DNA from: Gnetum montanum
Lineage: Eukaryota; Streptophyta; Gnetopsida; Gnetales; Gnetaceae
NCBI GenBank assembly: GCA_015680685.1
Contig: MNCI01021551.1
Coordinates: 308,790-372,789, forward strand
Reading direction: 5' to 3'
Length of the DNA stretch: 64,000 nucleotides
Shown: piece by piece, positions 33,661 to 46,744 of the stretch
Numbering within the stretch: the first letter of the stretch is position 1
Layout of the letters: every line of letters begins with the position of its first letter
Translations under genes and position numbers: made by a program
The notes under the pieces: generated by a model
Seen by the model: the letters and a program-made list of their open reading frames with translations, nothing else
Databases searched by the model: none
What the model was told of the DNA's origin: nothing

Positions 33661-34840
33661 TATCAATAAACAATCTATGAAGCAAGTGGGCATGATCACT
33701 CTTGCACTACATCCCTACCAGATGGAATAGGTAAGGCTTTGGAATAGATGCAATGCCACTACCTCACTGGCATCCTACTAATTCCTTGGATATGCCGAAA
33801 GGCATACTACTGACCCCTCGGAGATGTTGCTAGGATAGCCACTCTGTAGTTTTAGCTCTTGGGATCAATTTTTCCTCTTGAGGCCCCAAAGAAACTATGA
33901 TCATCCATAGTCTTGATGGCCTCAACCTATCACCGCCACCAGATTCTAGCTTAGCAAATTCACTTGACTGGTTCTTTGCCCAGTCGATTGAGCAAGATGA
34001 ATCTGGCTGTCGACGACGACTTCATGAACCATGGCATCAAAATTGGGACCCTTGCTCCTTGCTATGATCCCTCTTTCGTGGCCTCCATTATCCTTTCTAC
34101 TTCAGATGATGCTTTTTTCAATAGCTTCCCCCCCCCCCCTAGTGATTAGGACAATTGCTTTTGCTCTCTATTCTCTATTATGTTTTACAAGTTACTTGTT
34201 ATGACAGCGTTGATCAAGAATGCATTCATTAGAAGGTGAGGTGTTACGGCATTCTAAAGTGGCTGCTCAGGCTAGCCTGGCTACTTCGGAGTGCAAACCC
34301 TACCTCTCCCTCCATCAGATACCTTACTTCTCTTTCTCCTTCCATTATCCTTACGACCGCCTTTACCCTCTTCTTTGTTTCTACAAAGTGTGAACATTTA
34401 ATCAATTCTTTCACATCATCATGTCCATGAATTGGTGTAACGCAACTCACCTTGTGGAATGTAATTTGCACAAAAAAATAGGCAAAGCTTGGAAAAATGG
34501 AGGTAAAACAACTCATCCAGGCCATACGAGCGTAACACAACTCGTCCATGCAAGCCCTTCATATGCAGTATAGCGGTGTAACTTCTTGCAAATACATTCA
34601 CAAAAGGATGCCTAATGACTTCTTCATGAAACTTTTATGTTCACGTGCTTGAGTATTCCTTGAACCTCCCTCCTCTCACTTCTTTAAAAATCCCTCCTAT
34701 GCTCCTCCCCCGGCCTTTGCACATTCAAGTTTGATAGAGCAACATTTGAGCAATTGCCAACGAACGTTGTTGGTTCCTTTACCTCTCTGGTGTTCTGTAT
34801 TCTTTGTCGATGTATTTCAGGCAAGCCCTCTAAATGTCAA
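33661..34840 (+). other. E1 3' region before the polypurine tract
   Basis: No gene is supported. A run of ten C lies at 34130-34139. A segment ending CAAGAATGCATTCATTAGAAG before GTGAGGTG (about 34215-34240) resembles the mini-exon of E2 and E3. The rest is unique, with small unconserved frames. Confidence 0.45.
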
Positions 34841-34854
34841 CAAAGAGGGGCCAT
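34841..34854 (+). other. E1 polypurine tract
   Basis: CAAAGAGGGGCCAT directly precedes the right LTR of E1. It is one base different from E2. Confidence 0.85.
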
Positions 34855-36387
34855 TGAAACACCGTGAAAATTTCAAAGCCTCAACAGTTTAGCAAAATCT
34901 TGCGACTCAAGCAAGGATTTGCAACAAGTCGCGGCCTAGCAAGTTCCCTTTCTGGCTAAGGGTCTGTTCTACCATGCTACGCAACACAACGTAATAAACT
35001 CCAAAGGACAGAACAAGATAATGGATGCACAACGGCAAGCCTTCAACTTTGCAAGTTTTCTATGTTTTGAAAAATCTTAACTTTTGGCATATTATGCCAC
35101 ATTACGTAACATAGCGTAATGTAGCATAACACAGTGTAATGTCAGAAGGTAGTCCATCGCGACAATAGAGATGACAAGATTCGAGACCTCGATTGTCCAG
35201 TAAAATATTAAGGCTTCAGCAACGATCCGCAACATGCCACACATTTCAGCAAGTTTTCTTTTTCGGTTAAGGGGCCTATTATGCTACATTACCCAGTGTA
35301 GCATAATAAACCCCGAAAGGATTGATTAGAAACAAAGGAAGCGTGGTGACAACACTTCAATTTTTTTTGCAGGTTAGCTATTTTATGTTGAATTATGCTA
35401 TGTAGCGTAATCTAGCATGATGCAGCGTAATACAAGCAACGACAGAGAGAGCACAATTTAGGCATCAGCAGTTCATACGTCACAATACGCTCTCTAGCAT
35501 ATTGCAGTGTAAACAAAGAACAATTTGTTGTCAAAACTCCAGCAAAAGTGGTTTACGATGCATTACGCTTTAGAGCGTAATGTAGCATGGCACTGCAAGC
35601 TTCAAATACAAACATACCAAGTCAACGGCATCTTGTAGGCTCAGGAAACACGTCATCTAAACTGCGTTTATCTCCTGACCCTAACCTTATAAATATTCTT
35701 GTTGACAAAGATCAAGGGGTTGGCAAAAAATTTCCTTGGATTGACAAATTTTCTCTGTGAGTGATTTTCTTTCATTAGCAATCATTGATAACTTTTGACA
35801 AAGATTGACAAGAGAGAAAAAGAGGATCAGCGATCGTAAGAACATCGAAGGTAATTGGCAAGAATCCTTAATCAGAAATAGCCAGTTAACAGATACTCCA
35901 GTTCGGGTCTAACTTCCTTGCGCCCAGATTGGCTACAACAAGGTAGATCAACCTTTGCTTGTTTTATCTTTAAATAGCTTTCTTACTATTGGCACGTGCT
36001 TCATACAAACCAAAGTCTACCTGTAATCATTGTATCCAACATATTTTGTTCATAAGTTAAATCCCAGACCTTGGGATTACACGCTCTCTAAATCCGATCT
36101 CCTGTGTCCTATCTATATGGATTTTGTAATCGCTTTAAATCATTTACATCATTTTCAATTACCTTCGAGATTAATGATATTATATCTCCTCATAAAAATC
36201 ATCATTTTGCCATCCAATTATTACAAATATTTTACTGATTAAGTAAGTCCCTATCTGATCGACAAGACTATTTAGGGCACCTCAGATTCGTCTTCTCCAG
36301 CATGGCCCTCGCATGGATCTAGGGTTGGAACTGTGTACACGGACTTCTGCTCAGTATTTCCAACGATCGACATTTTCCATCATTACA
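34855..36387 (+). repeat. E1 right LTR (1533 bp)
   Basis: It starts TGAAACACCGTG, ends CATTACA and has TATAAATA at 35698-35705. It has the same length as the left LTR and is followed directly by the duplicated AACCT (36388-36392). Confidence 0.9.
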
Positions 36388-36462
36388 AACCTAAAGGTCC
36401 ACATCATTCCCACTCTACATGAATTATACAAGAATACTAACAATTTCATTTTGTTTTACAAA

Positions 36463-38270
36463 ATGTCTTCTTCTTCTCGTAAGCATGATGATACTAAACC
36501 ACCAGTTCCACTAGAATGCAAGGTGGTATACACTCATCCAGATGAGTTTGTACCAAATTTCACCTTCATCCTACATCAAGATGAACAAATGTGATTCCAT
36601 GATATGGAGGGCAACATTGTTTTGCCCCCTAATAAATTTGTGCCTAGAATGCTAATTAAAATCCTTAAGAAGTTGGGCATAGCAGATCTTCGTGAAGAAT
36701 ATGCTGTGGATGGGTACAACACTAGGAACTATCATTCCACCTAAACACAACATAAGTAGGATAAACATCAAGAGAGACTCCATGAAGCCACAAAGGGAAA
36801 ACATTACACTAACCCCTTATTCCTACTAGATCAACAAGACAATGAGGACCCTCCCTTGAAAGGTTCTCAACATGAAGATTCTCCACCCCCTGCTAACAAT
36901 GGTGAGGATATGAACTTGACCCCTTGATCAAGTATTCATAGACTAGGTTCAAGGAAGAGTGATAGGAACTCAGGTGAACATCATAATAACAAGGGATCTA
37001 ATGATGGAGATCATAAAAAATGTAAGAGTTGTGGCAGACACCATGATGGCAGTGGTGGTCCACCTTCCTCTTCATTCTCTTTATCTAATTCTAAACATTC
37101 CTCTTCATTTGATGGTTCTCATAGAAGCCGTCATCAAAACAACCATGATGAAGGTGATCAATAAAATAATAGTGACCATGAAGGCCAACAAAATCGAAGG
37201 GGTGGCCGAAACCATCATCGGCATCATCAACATAGCGATGATGATGAATCTTTACTAACAACTTGAAGTATGCTTAACATTGTGGATGTAGTAAGAATTC
37301 CAACCAGGAATATAAAGGATAGTCGAATCAAGCACCTAGACATGAACAATATCCCAAGATTTGAAGGGGGATACAACTCTGATCCTTAGACACATCTACA
37401 AGCTTTTCAAGATTTCTATGTCTTACAAAACATCAAGAACGAGTGGCAAAAACTCAAGCTTTTCCCTACGACACTCATTAAGGAATCTAAAAGTTGGTAC
37501 TGGTCCTTAGAACCAAATTCTATCCGAAGATAGAGTACCATGTTAGAACTATTCAATGGCAAATATCAAACGTACTCTAGAGTGTCTAATCTAAGAAGGA
37601 AAATCCAAGGCTAGAAACAAGGAATACATGAATCCTTATATGCCATCATGGGCTGATATTATTCACTCCTAAACATATGTCCTAGCCATGGTTACTCTCT
37701 AAGGAAACAACTTCATCACATCATAGATGGGCTCAGGGTAGAAAGAAGAAGAACCTTTAGGGTGTATGCCTAAGGGAGGTTGTCTGAAATGAGAGATTAT
37801 TAGATACAAAGGCTAATTGAGCAGGTAGTAAAAGAAGAAGGTGAGCTACAAAAAAGGAAGAGTGCTAAAGAGTATAATAGGGATCCATCCATCAGAAAAT
37901 GAGAGGTTTAATTTTGTGATGAGGATTCACCACTTGATAAAGTGGTGAACAAAAAAACCTTACCTATCCAAAAATCTATTTCTAACATTTTAGCCAAGGT
38001 TAACAAGTTATGGGACTCTTTGGATGAAAATTTTCAAACTACTTTGAAAATTGCGAAAGAATACAAAGAGAAAAATAGTGATCATAATTGTAGATAGTGA
38101 AAAGAAGCTAAACATGCCTACCAAAGAGGTAAGGGCAAAGCTGTTGTAGTAGAGGAAGTTGTGGAATCTGACTCTGATGATGAAACCGAATGTAACATCT
38201 ATCAATATAAACATCTCAAGGGATGTTGCCCTATGGTGTCACACTTACAAGAGTCTAGAGTATATGCATT
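36463..38270 (+). pseudogene. gag: E0 gag, decayed
   Basis: Starting at ATG 36463 (MSSSSRKHDDTKPPVPLE) a frame with many stops continues for about 600 codons. It has an acidic N-part, a His/Arg/Gly-rich linker with CKSCGRHHDG (about 37020), and a Retrotrans_gag-type capsid domain about 37360-37740 (IPRFEGGYNSDP, WQKLKLFPTTLI, SWYWSLEPNSI). A charged region (about 37800-38180, ending in VVESDSDDETECNIYQ) follows. It is not related to the gag of E1 to E4. It belongs to the element whose LTR and primer site are at 1-406 and is cut at 38400 by E4. No pol of E0 is seen. Confidence 0.72.
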
Positions 38271-38400
38271 GAACCCCCACCTACCACATAGGCAAGCTCC
38301 AAGATGACTACCTTATCCTCAAGGTAGTCCAATATAGTTCCACTAGCAACAATAAGCTTACTAACCAAGTGGAACTCCTCCACAACCTTATGAATAGTAC

Positions 38401-40360
38401 TAAAACACCACAAAATTTTAGCTTAGACACTTTGAAACAAGAACGACTCAAGATCTTTTTGGCATTCATGAGGCAAAATTTGACTAAGGCATGGAACTCA
38501 TAGCCAGCTTGCTCATGTTGTCAATTTAGCTTTCCCTCAAAATGAGCACCTCAAAATAGCCTCAAAACAGTATTAAAATGGCTTGATTACAAAGGCACAA
38601 GGCCTCCTCGAGGTCCACTAATGATTGCTCTAGGTCCCAGCCCTCAAAATTCTAATTTTAGGCTAAAAATACTCCATTTTCATTGTGCATGCCTAGGTCA
38701 TGCTGAGGTCACACTAACAGTGTGAGCCCAACGTGAGCTACCAAAAGTGGCCTGAATCAAGGCACAAACAGTCTCAGACTCAACATGCAGGTTGCCCCCA
38801 AAACCAAGTAGTAGTTACCCTTGAAAAATAGGCCTAAAAGATCAATATTTGATGTAAAATGTGCCATCCCAACTTGCTCATGCCTAGGTCACACTAGGGT
38901 CATGCTGGGGTCATCCTGGAGCATGAGCCCAATGTGACCAAATAAAAATAGGTCAAATCAGGTAGTTCCAAGCACAATCTTCAGCATCGAATCAACCCCC
39001 AAGGATAGGCAATAGTTCTACTTGTTCATAGGCTCCAAAAAATCAAAATTCGGGCATGAAACATGGCATTTTGGCTTGGTCACGCTAAGGTCATGCTGGA
39101 GTCATTTTGAGGTCATGCTGACAACATGAGCCTAGTGTGACCTGCCAAAATGGCCTGAATCCAAGCACAAAAAGGTTCAAATTAAACACACAGGATGTCC
39201 TCAAGGTTAGGCAATAGTCACACTTCCAAAATCCAGGCTTCAAAAATCCAAAACTAGTGTCAAAAGTGTCATAAATCTTACTCATGATGAAGGTCACGCT
39301 GGGCGTGAGTGTAGCGTACACACGCTGCATGCTGTAGAACGTTAGACGCTGACGTTGGAGATGCTGATGCTAGACACATGCTGGAGGTCATGCTAGGCAT
39401 GAGTGCACTGTGACCACAAATCAAATCATGCTAAAGCCCAAATTAACACACACTGACAACACATCCACTCATGCTGGAGACTCTGGGACAATAGAACCAC
39501 CTCAAACAGTTACGAAACCCTTCGGATCGACATCCTGCAACAATCAAGTCACAAATCTAGAAGTTTCAAGTGAGTCAGAGTCAATCCCTCTTGGAATTCA
39601 TTATAAATTTTCATTGTAAGCTTCATCATCTATGAGCTTGTCAAGCTCTTACACTACTTCCATGAGCATAAGACATCTTGGGATTGTAAGATACAGTGCA
39701 CTTGATCTAGAACATAGTCCACCCATGTACACCTATCACGTGTTCCATTTTTTGTGGATCTCACAGCCATTAACCTCATTCATAAATCCTACTTCCAAGC
39801 CTAGAAAAATGTATAAATACCTTTTTCATTGACATAAACAAGGTTGGAAAAAATTTAAAAAAGAAAACCAGCAATCCTAAGCCCGAACGCACATGACCCC
39901 CAGTGTCTGCAAACACCACACATCAGAGCTTAACATCTAACTTGCAATCCAGACTCGCAACTACGTTTTGATCAATGCACATTTTGTCAATTAATACAAT
40001 CCACTTTCATTTTTTTCCTTCCATTGTGCTCTTCTAATTCATTGTTTACATTACTTCATTTCGTTGCATGTTTCCGCATACATCCTGTTTACATTTTTGC
40101 ATGTTTACATGCTATATCACACATTTACGTTTCGTTACATCGCGTTCTCTATTTTTACATTTCGTGGAAATAACCCCAGCACAGGCCATTAGCGTATGCT
40201 TGGGGAAGTCCTTGGTTGATCTATGTGCAAACCATCCAAGGCACTCTACCTTCATTTTTCCAGCTTGCCCTCACACAAAGGTAGGGTCATCTGTATCTCT
40301 CCAGAGATCTTTCGGTGTTCGTTTTCCTCCAACCTTACGTCGACGATTTTGGATAGTACA
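38401..40360 (+). repeat. E4 left LTR (1960 bp)
   Basis: It starts TAAAACACCACAAAATTTTAG, aligning with the TGAAACACCACAAAA of E2 with TG changed to TA, and ends GGATAGTACA. The U3 part has repeats of the GGTCACGCTGRGGTCATGCTGG type (38690-39420). TATAAATA is at 39812-39819. The last 150 bp match the LTR ends of E2 and E3. Confidence 0.8.
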
Positions 40361-40365
40361 GAAAT

Positions 40366-40384
40366 TGGTGCTAGAAGGAGGGCC
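40366..40384 (+). other. E4 primer-binding site
   Basis: TGGTGCTAGAAGGAGGGCC, five bases after the LTR end; the best-kept copy of the site. Confidence 0.8.
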
Positions 40385-40959
40385 TGAACTCTATTTATAT
40401 TCCTTACACATGTCATTGCATTCCCCACTATCCAGTGTCTAGCATCCAATGTCCAGCATCTGCCAGTTGCTCGTGGCCATATGCTACCTATTATCCAGCA
40501 TCCATACGGTGCACTCTCTTCAACGGTCATACGCTGCACCCTCTTCAACGTCCATACATAGCCTTCAGCATCCACATGTTGTCCTTTGCCTCCGAACATT
40601 ACCTTCTGCCCTAGACACTATGTTCTGCCTATAGAAGTTGCACCTCGTCTTCAAACATTCTACCTTTTCTTTAGACGTTGTGCCATGTTTTCAAATGTTG
40701 TGCCCTGTCTTCAGACGTTGTGCCTTATCCTCAACATACACACGGTATGCCTTTGATCCCAGCATGCATACAGTATATTTTTAAGCATAGACACGTTGTA
40801 CATTTTACCTCCCTCATAGAAGTGCACACGCTGCATAGCTACACACATTGCCTAGCTGCACACGCTGCCCAACTTGCTTAAGGTAACTTGCATATGCCCA
40901 GCTTGCCCAAGCTACATAGCTGCACACACTGCCTAGCTTGCTCAAGCTAGCTTGCACAC
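40385..40959 (+). repeat. E4 leader with short degenerate repeats
   Basis: Irregular repeats of the CAACGGTCATACGCTGCACC and TCAGACGTTGTGCC kinds. No gene. It corresponds in place to the hairpin leaders of E2 and E3 but the palindromes are less clear. Confidence 0.5.
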
Positions 40960-43900
40960 ATGGAATCTTCTCAAATCAAAGCAACATTGCCTTTTTCTGA
41001 CCTTAATGCTAAAATCTCAAATCCTGTGACCGCAACTGAACCCATAGTCATCGTTGGAGAGATGAAACCTCAAGAGCCAACTCGCCGATCATTTAGGTTA
41101 CAAGGCAAAGACCCCGCCTATACAATTCTCACCCCGGAACAATACAACTTCATCTACGTAAAGATCCAAGCTAACATGCCCATTGATTGCATGGAAATGA
41201 AAACAAAACAACATTATGAACTCATCTATAAGGGAGGCCATAACTTTATCCCTTCAGCATATGACATAATCCTCTCTAAATCCCATCACGAACTCATATC
41301 TTAGCTCCTCATGGCAAGGAATCAAACCTTGCGGCAACCCACCGTAGAGCCTCAAAATGGAGACGAGGAAGATGATTTCGTAGCTCAATCCGAATATGGG
41401 GATTCGTACCACACTCTCAGTCCTCATACTTACGAAAACCCATTATTGCACCCTTTCACAGAAGAGACTATGTCTCTTCATGCATTTACAAGCACTCAAG
41501 CACCTTTTTCTCAATAGGAAGCACCTACCCTCATTCCTACTTTCCCTACGACCAACACCCAATTTAATATGTCCATCCCTGTTATTCTTCTAGTTACCAC
41601 AGTACCCTCCCTCTCACAAGGACAATCCCAACAATTCCCCTCTCAAGCTAATACGGGAGCGACCTTCCAACCTCAAATAATTGGGATGCCATCCATGATA
41701 CCCGCTTCTGCATCCGCCCACTACATACCAGGAGTACAAATCCAAGGAATGTCATTCAGTACTGCAACTCAACAGGTTCAGGGTGTTTCCTCACAACTTG
41801 TAACTGGGCAGTGGCCCGCACCTATCATTCAACAACATCAACTGGCTCATTACAACATACCACCCGTTACAATCCCATCCATGAATGTCCCTCAAGTACA
41901 ACCATCACAACCTTGTAGTCATCTTTCCCACAAATCACACAATAATCTAACTATTATCATGCTCAATCTAATCAACCAACTGGTCCACCTAGTGCCCAAG
42001 AATGGGTAGAGGCTAGAAAAATGATGCAAGTGTTTCCCAATGAGGTAAAGAACCTCAAAATGGAAAACACTGAAGAAGTTAAGGTGATGGATTTTTATTA
42101 GGATGATTTGATTAGCTCTTCAGTGTCACCATTGACTCTACTACCNATGCCCATTGATTGCATGGAAATGAAAACAAAACAACATTATGAACTCATCTAT
42201 AAGGGAGGCCATAACTTTATCCCTTCAGCATATGACATAATCCTCTCTAAATCCCATCACGAACTCATATCTTAGCTCCTCATGGCAAGGAATCAAACCT
42301 TGCGGCAACCCACCGTAGAGCCTCAAAATGGAGACGAGGAAGATGATTTCGTAGCTCAATCCGAATATGGGGATTCGTACCACACTCTCAGTCCTCATAC
42401 TTACGAAAACCCATTATTACACCCTTTCACAGAAGAGACTATGTCTCTTCATGCATTTACAAGCACTCAAGCACCTTTTTCTCAATAGGAAGCACCTACC
42501 CTCATTCCTACTTTCCCTACGACCAACACCCAATTTAATATGTCCATCCCTGCTATTCTTCTAGTTACCACAGTACCCTCCCTCTCACAAGGACAATCCN
42601 CTTCTAGTTACCACAGTACCCTCCCTCTCACAAGGACAATCCCAACAATTCCCCTCTCAAGCTAATACGGGAGCGACCTTCCAACCTCAAATAATTGGGA
42701 TGCCATCCATGATACCCGCTTCTGCATCCGCCCACTACATACCAGGAGTACAAATCCAAGGAATGTCATTCAGTACTGCAACTCAACAGGTTCAGGGTGT
42801 TTCCTCACAACTTGTAACTGGGCAGTGGCCCGCACCTATCATTCAACAACATCAACTGGCTCATTACAACATACCACCCGTTACAATCCCATCCATGAAT
42901 GTCCCTCAAGTACAACCATCACAACCTTGTAGTCATCTTTCCCACAAATCACACAATAATCTAACTATTATCATGCTCAATCTAATCAACCAACTGGTCC
43001 ACCTAGTGCCCAAGAATGGGTAGAGGCTAGAAAAATGATGCAAGTGTTTCCCAATGAGGTAAAGAACCTCAAAATGGAAAACACTGAAGAAGTTAAGGTG
43101 ATGGATTTTTATTAGGATGATTTGATTAGCTCTTCAGTGTCACCATTGACTCTACTACCAAAAGGAATTTCATTGTCGTAGTTGACCAAGTATAACAGAG
43201 AGGGAGATCCAAATGCTCACCTAGTGACATTCTGATTAGAGTGTCTATTACTCCAAGCCTGGCCTCATGCAATCCTACATGTATTTTCCATGTCCTTAAC
43301 TAGAAGAGCCTTAGACTGGTACCGATCCTTACCGTGTAACTCCATATCCTCTCTAGAGGATTTTTTTCATCAATTCGTTACCCGTTTTAAGTATAACCTG
43401 AAACCTGAAGCCACACTAGATAGTCTAATCCAAATAAAACAAGTGCCATTAGAGCCCATACAAAATTTCATCCAAAGATAGAGCACTGCCCTTAACGAGC
43501 TTCACAAACCTATCTCGAAATCGTATTTACTTACAATCCTCAAGAGTGTCGTGAATGATTTTGTTAAGTCAAAACTCTATTATCTGAATGCTCACACTTT
43601 GAGTCAAGCATTTGTCCAAATCAAAAACATAGAAGAGGCAGTGCAGACAAGTCATGACCTAGCTTATCTAACTTTCAAAAGCCAACATATGAAAAAGGAT
43701 AAGAACAAGTCTAAAATAATAGTCGCAGTAGTGGCAAAGACGTTTTGACCCAACAACACATGGCAGAAAGGGAAAAAACCTGCTACCCCCACTAGTCACA
43801 AAAGAACCACTCCTACACTTACACCTAAACCCTCCTCTACCCAAACCAATAACACAAGTCACACTCGTACCTTCGAACCAAAAGACCCTACCCAGTACAC

Positions 43901-45058
43901 GCCCTTACCCATGAAGCCTTCACAACTAATGGACCAACTGCTAAAAGCTGGGATGATTCAACATAAGCAGTTGTCTCCTGCAGCATCTCAAAGACATGAC
44001 CGATACTATGAGTTGGTTAAAAACCCAATGTTGGCAACAGCTAATGAACCCCCAATTCCAAGAGGTTTCAGGTTAGATAGACTCTATGAGTATCACCAAT
44101 GATGTGGACATGGAACCGATTACTGCTTCACCTTAAAATAAGACATACAATGTATGATTGACAGAGGTGAGATAGTCTTTGACGAAGCCAACCCAGTAAG
44201 ACCTCAAAATCAGTCTATGGGGGTCTACAAAGACAGTCTTAACACCAAAGAGGTTCCCTATGTGATTAACACCATCCATATTAACAATGAACAATACGTC
44301 CCATGAAAGCCTTTTGTGATTCATGTGCCTGCTGAAACCTTGTCTACACTAACACTCCACAAGCCCCTTCTGCCACACATACACCTCCTACATTGCGAAA
44401 ACCATTTGTCATCTAAGTACACCCAATAGTTGCAACAGAAAATGTGCCATCGCAAACCCGACCCACTCCATTTGTAATCCAGGTGCTAAAACACCCTGAT
44501 GTGCAACCCCAAACAGTTCACCCGTGACCCTCATGAGAACGCATCACCGACAGACTGACTAGGGAACGTTTGGCAAAAGAACGTCATGGTCATGAGTTAG
44601 GACCACCAAAACCCACACCATTGAATGTTATCCCTGTGGTTCCAGTTACTGATCAGCCTAGCACAAGTCATCAAGATAAGAACTCAAGAGTGTCCAATGT
44701 CCCAAACCTAACAGTTGTAGTTAATAAGGCAAAAACTCTTCCATGAGAGATACAAATGTTGGGTCAAATGGATCAAGTATCAACAGATAGAAATATTCCA
44801 AACAGCAAAGACTTGGCCAATGCCCTGGCCCAAGTTACATAGGCCTTAAAATAAAAGAATACCTCTCTAAGCCTATATGACCTAGTAATGACCTCCCTGG
44901 TGCATCGGGAAGCTTTAGTGCGTATGTTGACTTCAATCCCTGTTAGTGAAAATCTTCCTGCAAATGAACCATCCATTTACGTCGTGTTGTCTCCACATCA
45001 ACAATCAAGAACCACATCTCTCAGATTTCATGCCAATGACATTAAATGAGACGAAAAA
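40960..45058 (+). pseudogene. gag: E4 gag, with assembly duplication
   Basis: It starts MESSQIKATLPF. The N-terminal region (RRSFRLQGKDPAYTILTPE, then QYNFIYVKIQANM and FIPSAYDIILSKS) is the clearest in the window. A Gln/Pro-rich part follows. The stretch 41176-42145 is repeated at 42147-43159 after an N. The capsid domain lies about 43100-43680 (ALDWYRSLPCNSISSLEDFF, then FVTRFKYN), the zinc-knuckle region at 43911-44200 (LYEYHQ, stop, CGHGTDYCF; first Cys is Tyr), and the linker and helical part to 45058. Scattered stops. Confidence 0.8.
41176..43159. other. Near-identical 970-bp duplication joined by single Ns
   Basis: 41176-42145 returns after the N at 42146 with two visible substitutions, and a 42-bp piece (42558-42599) returns after the N at 42600. 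Both copies stop exactly at N positions, which points to contig ends that were not merged, perhaps two haplotypes. Confidence 0.82.
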
Positions 45059-45736
45059 ATGGGAGAGGTCACTACCGCCCCTATGTTTATAATGATACAA
45101 ACTAACCAATATAAGATACATAGGGTACATGTTGATGATGGAGCAGTAACAAATGTCATACCTTTTCCCGTCATTGAACAACTAGGCCTCGCAGAACAAA
45201 TACGACCAACAACAACATCATTCTTGAAATATTTCAATGGTTCCTGTGTCATGGTAAAAGGCATGATTACCTTTGATTTCATAGCAGGGGACCGGTTCCC
45301 CACAGTGGCCAAATTTGTAGTCATTGATGAGATGTCAGGATTCAATCTGATTTTGGGACAACCTTGGTTAGCTCAACTAAAAGCTGTATCATCACTGATC
45401 CATCAAGAAATTCACCTACCTTGTGAGGACGGTGAAATCGTCATACACAAAGATGCGGCAACATCACTTACTTTCTCACACGTAGGAAAGAACCAAGGGT
45501 CAGAGGTTGAACTCTCACAACCTAAGCAAGAGACCACTAGTGAAACCTTAGACATTGGTCAATCTCCAACTCATGACCTTCCTAAAACGGAAGAAGCATC
45601 AGAAGATGTAGCCATAGGAGCCATTCCCATGGATGTCCCTTGGTCAGAATTACCTTTGACGTATCTAGCTAGGGGCATGGTGAGTACAAGATTATGCCTA
45701 CACATCCCACCCTTCACAACAAGTTGCAAAAATTAA
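45059..45736 (+). pseudogene. pro: E4 aspartic protease
   Basis: An open frame of 225 codons: IHRVHVDDGAVTNVIPFP has the DDGA active site, and FNLILGQPWLAQL the ILG motif. The tail VPWSELPLTYLARG corresponds to VPWAELPFNVISEG of E3, then the sequence shifts and ends at 45736. The domain itself looks intact; the frame to gag is broken. Confidence 0.8.
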
Positions 45737-45754
45737 AGAGACAAATCAAAAACT

Positions 45755-45960
45755 GATAAAAACCATTACACGTCCAGAATGACATTGAACTACCAAACAT
45801 CCGCAACGACGTTAAACTAGCCATGGTCAGAAATGACCAGTTCTTCTAAATTCACTAAAACAGCTATAGTCTCCTCCCTTTCTTTAACAAAGATGCGATA
45901 GTCCACCATGACTTTAAACTGATACGCATGGCCCGAAATGGCCTTAAAATAGAGCACAGT
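45755..45960 (+). repeat. Hairpin-TAAACT array after E4 gag-pro
   Basis: About five units, such as ATCCGCAACGACGTTAAACT and GGCCCGAAATGGCCTTAAAA. Same place and kind as in E2 and E3. Confidence 0.7.
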
Positions 45961-46251
45961 ACATCGTCTGTTTACCGAAACTTCGTGACATCATTATCGT
46001 TTATATTTTGCAAGTTAAAATTTTCATTTATTTTATTTTTACTAGACATGATTCCAGTTTACACTTACGTTCACAAATAAACTTGAAAAAACAAAAAATA
46101 TATATATAAGTATATGTAATACGAAGTGTTAGCATGGAAATATGAATCAAAATATATTACACCATGATCACGTTACATCTGTCCTCACACATTCCAAAAA
46201 CAAAATAACTAGCCACAAAACTAAAAAAAATGACAAGACTAACAAGCCAAA

Positions 46252-46493
46252 TCAGGCACTAGCATTAGGAGGGGATTGCTCCCCAAAATCCATTACGTCA
46301 TCAGCTCCCGTCCCACTAGGGCCAACCTCACCACCACCACGTCCCTATCACAAAAAGAGAACAAAACAACAAAATAAGCAAACATACAAAAAATAAGTAA
46401 AAAGAGAAAAATACTAAAAAAAAAGAAATGCTGACTGAAAGTAATAAAATGATACAAGACTAAAACACTCACAGGTGGGGAAGGCTTGAAATT
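46252..46493 (-). pseudogene. 3' end of the E4 antisense gene (exon 8 and exon 7 tail)
   Basis: Minus-strand exon 8 (46344-46252) reads through 30 codons, with GPSGTGADD and PP near the end like GPSGAGTHG of E2. It follows a TGATAG acceptor. Upstream a GTGAGT donor ends a short exon 7 remnant (46493-46473), which is cut by the E5 LTR. This is the fourth copy with the antisense gene in the same place. Confidence 0.62.
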
Positions 46494-46744
46494 TGAAACA
46501 CCACAAAATTCTAAGCTTAGTACTTTTCCAACAAGAGTCGAGCTAACTCATGACATTCCCCCAGCATGACTAAAGATTGAGAGCCCCATAGACAGCCTCA
46601 AGCAGAGTCAAACTCAACAGGGAGCAAGTCCCTGAGACCCGTCGATGGCTACGACAACATCTGCTATCAAACATGGCAACTTTGGAGCTCAAAGTACTTA
46701 GTTTACACTAAGTATGCATTGTCAGCGTATACGCCCAGTGTATA
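46494..46744 (+). repeat. E5, first 251 bp of an LTR
   Basis: It starts TGAAACACCACAAAATTC and follows the E2 LTR closely up to the ACGCCCAGTGTATA repeats, where E3 is inserted. The remainder should lie right of E3, outside the window. The bases before it (AAATT) are the expected target duplication. Confidence 0.78.

Larger units (their letters stand above)
472..36387 (+). mobile_element. E1, Tat/Ogre-like Ty3/gypsy element containing nested E2
   Basis: E1 runs from LTR to LTR with an exact 5-bp duplication outside. Without the 19.1-kb E2 insertion it is about 16.8 kb. Order: LTR 472-2004, primer site 2011, broken gag 2261-4054, (E2), rest of gag plus protease to 24235, antisense gene 24720-29129, pol 29732-33231, hairpin array, polypurine tract 34841, LTR 34855-36387. 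The two LTRs have equal length but differ at roughly 9% of positions in the last 440 bp compared by eye, mostly transitions, so the insertion is old. Its LTR differs from those of E2 to E5 apart from the first bases, so it is a separate subfamily. Confidence 0.88.
38401..46493 (+). mobile_element. E4, Tat/Ogre-like element, left half only
   Basis: LTR 38401-40360, primer site 40366, leader, gag from 40960, protease 45059-45736, hairpin array, and the 3' end of the antisense gene (46252-46493). At 46494 it is cut by another LTR (E5), so pol and the right LTR should lie beyond the right edge of the window. Its 5' flank is E0 gag. The possible duplication (AGTAC, 38396-38400) cannot be checked. 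Confidence 0.8.

Noticed and set aside
38690-39420. Separate satellite DNA in the region 38.7-39.4 kb
   Set aside because: The GGTCACGCTG-type repeats lie inside the LTR of E4, between its TAAAACACC start and GTACA end.
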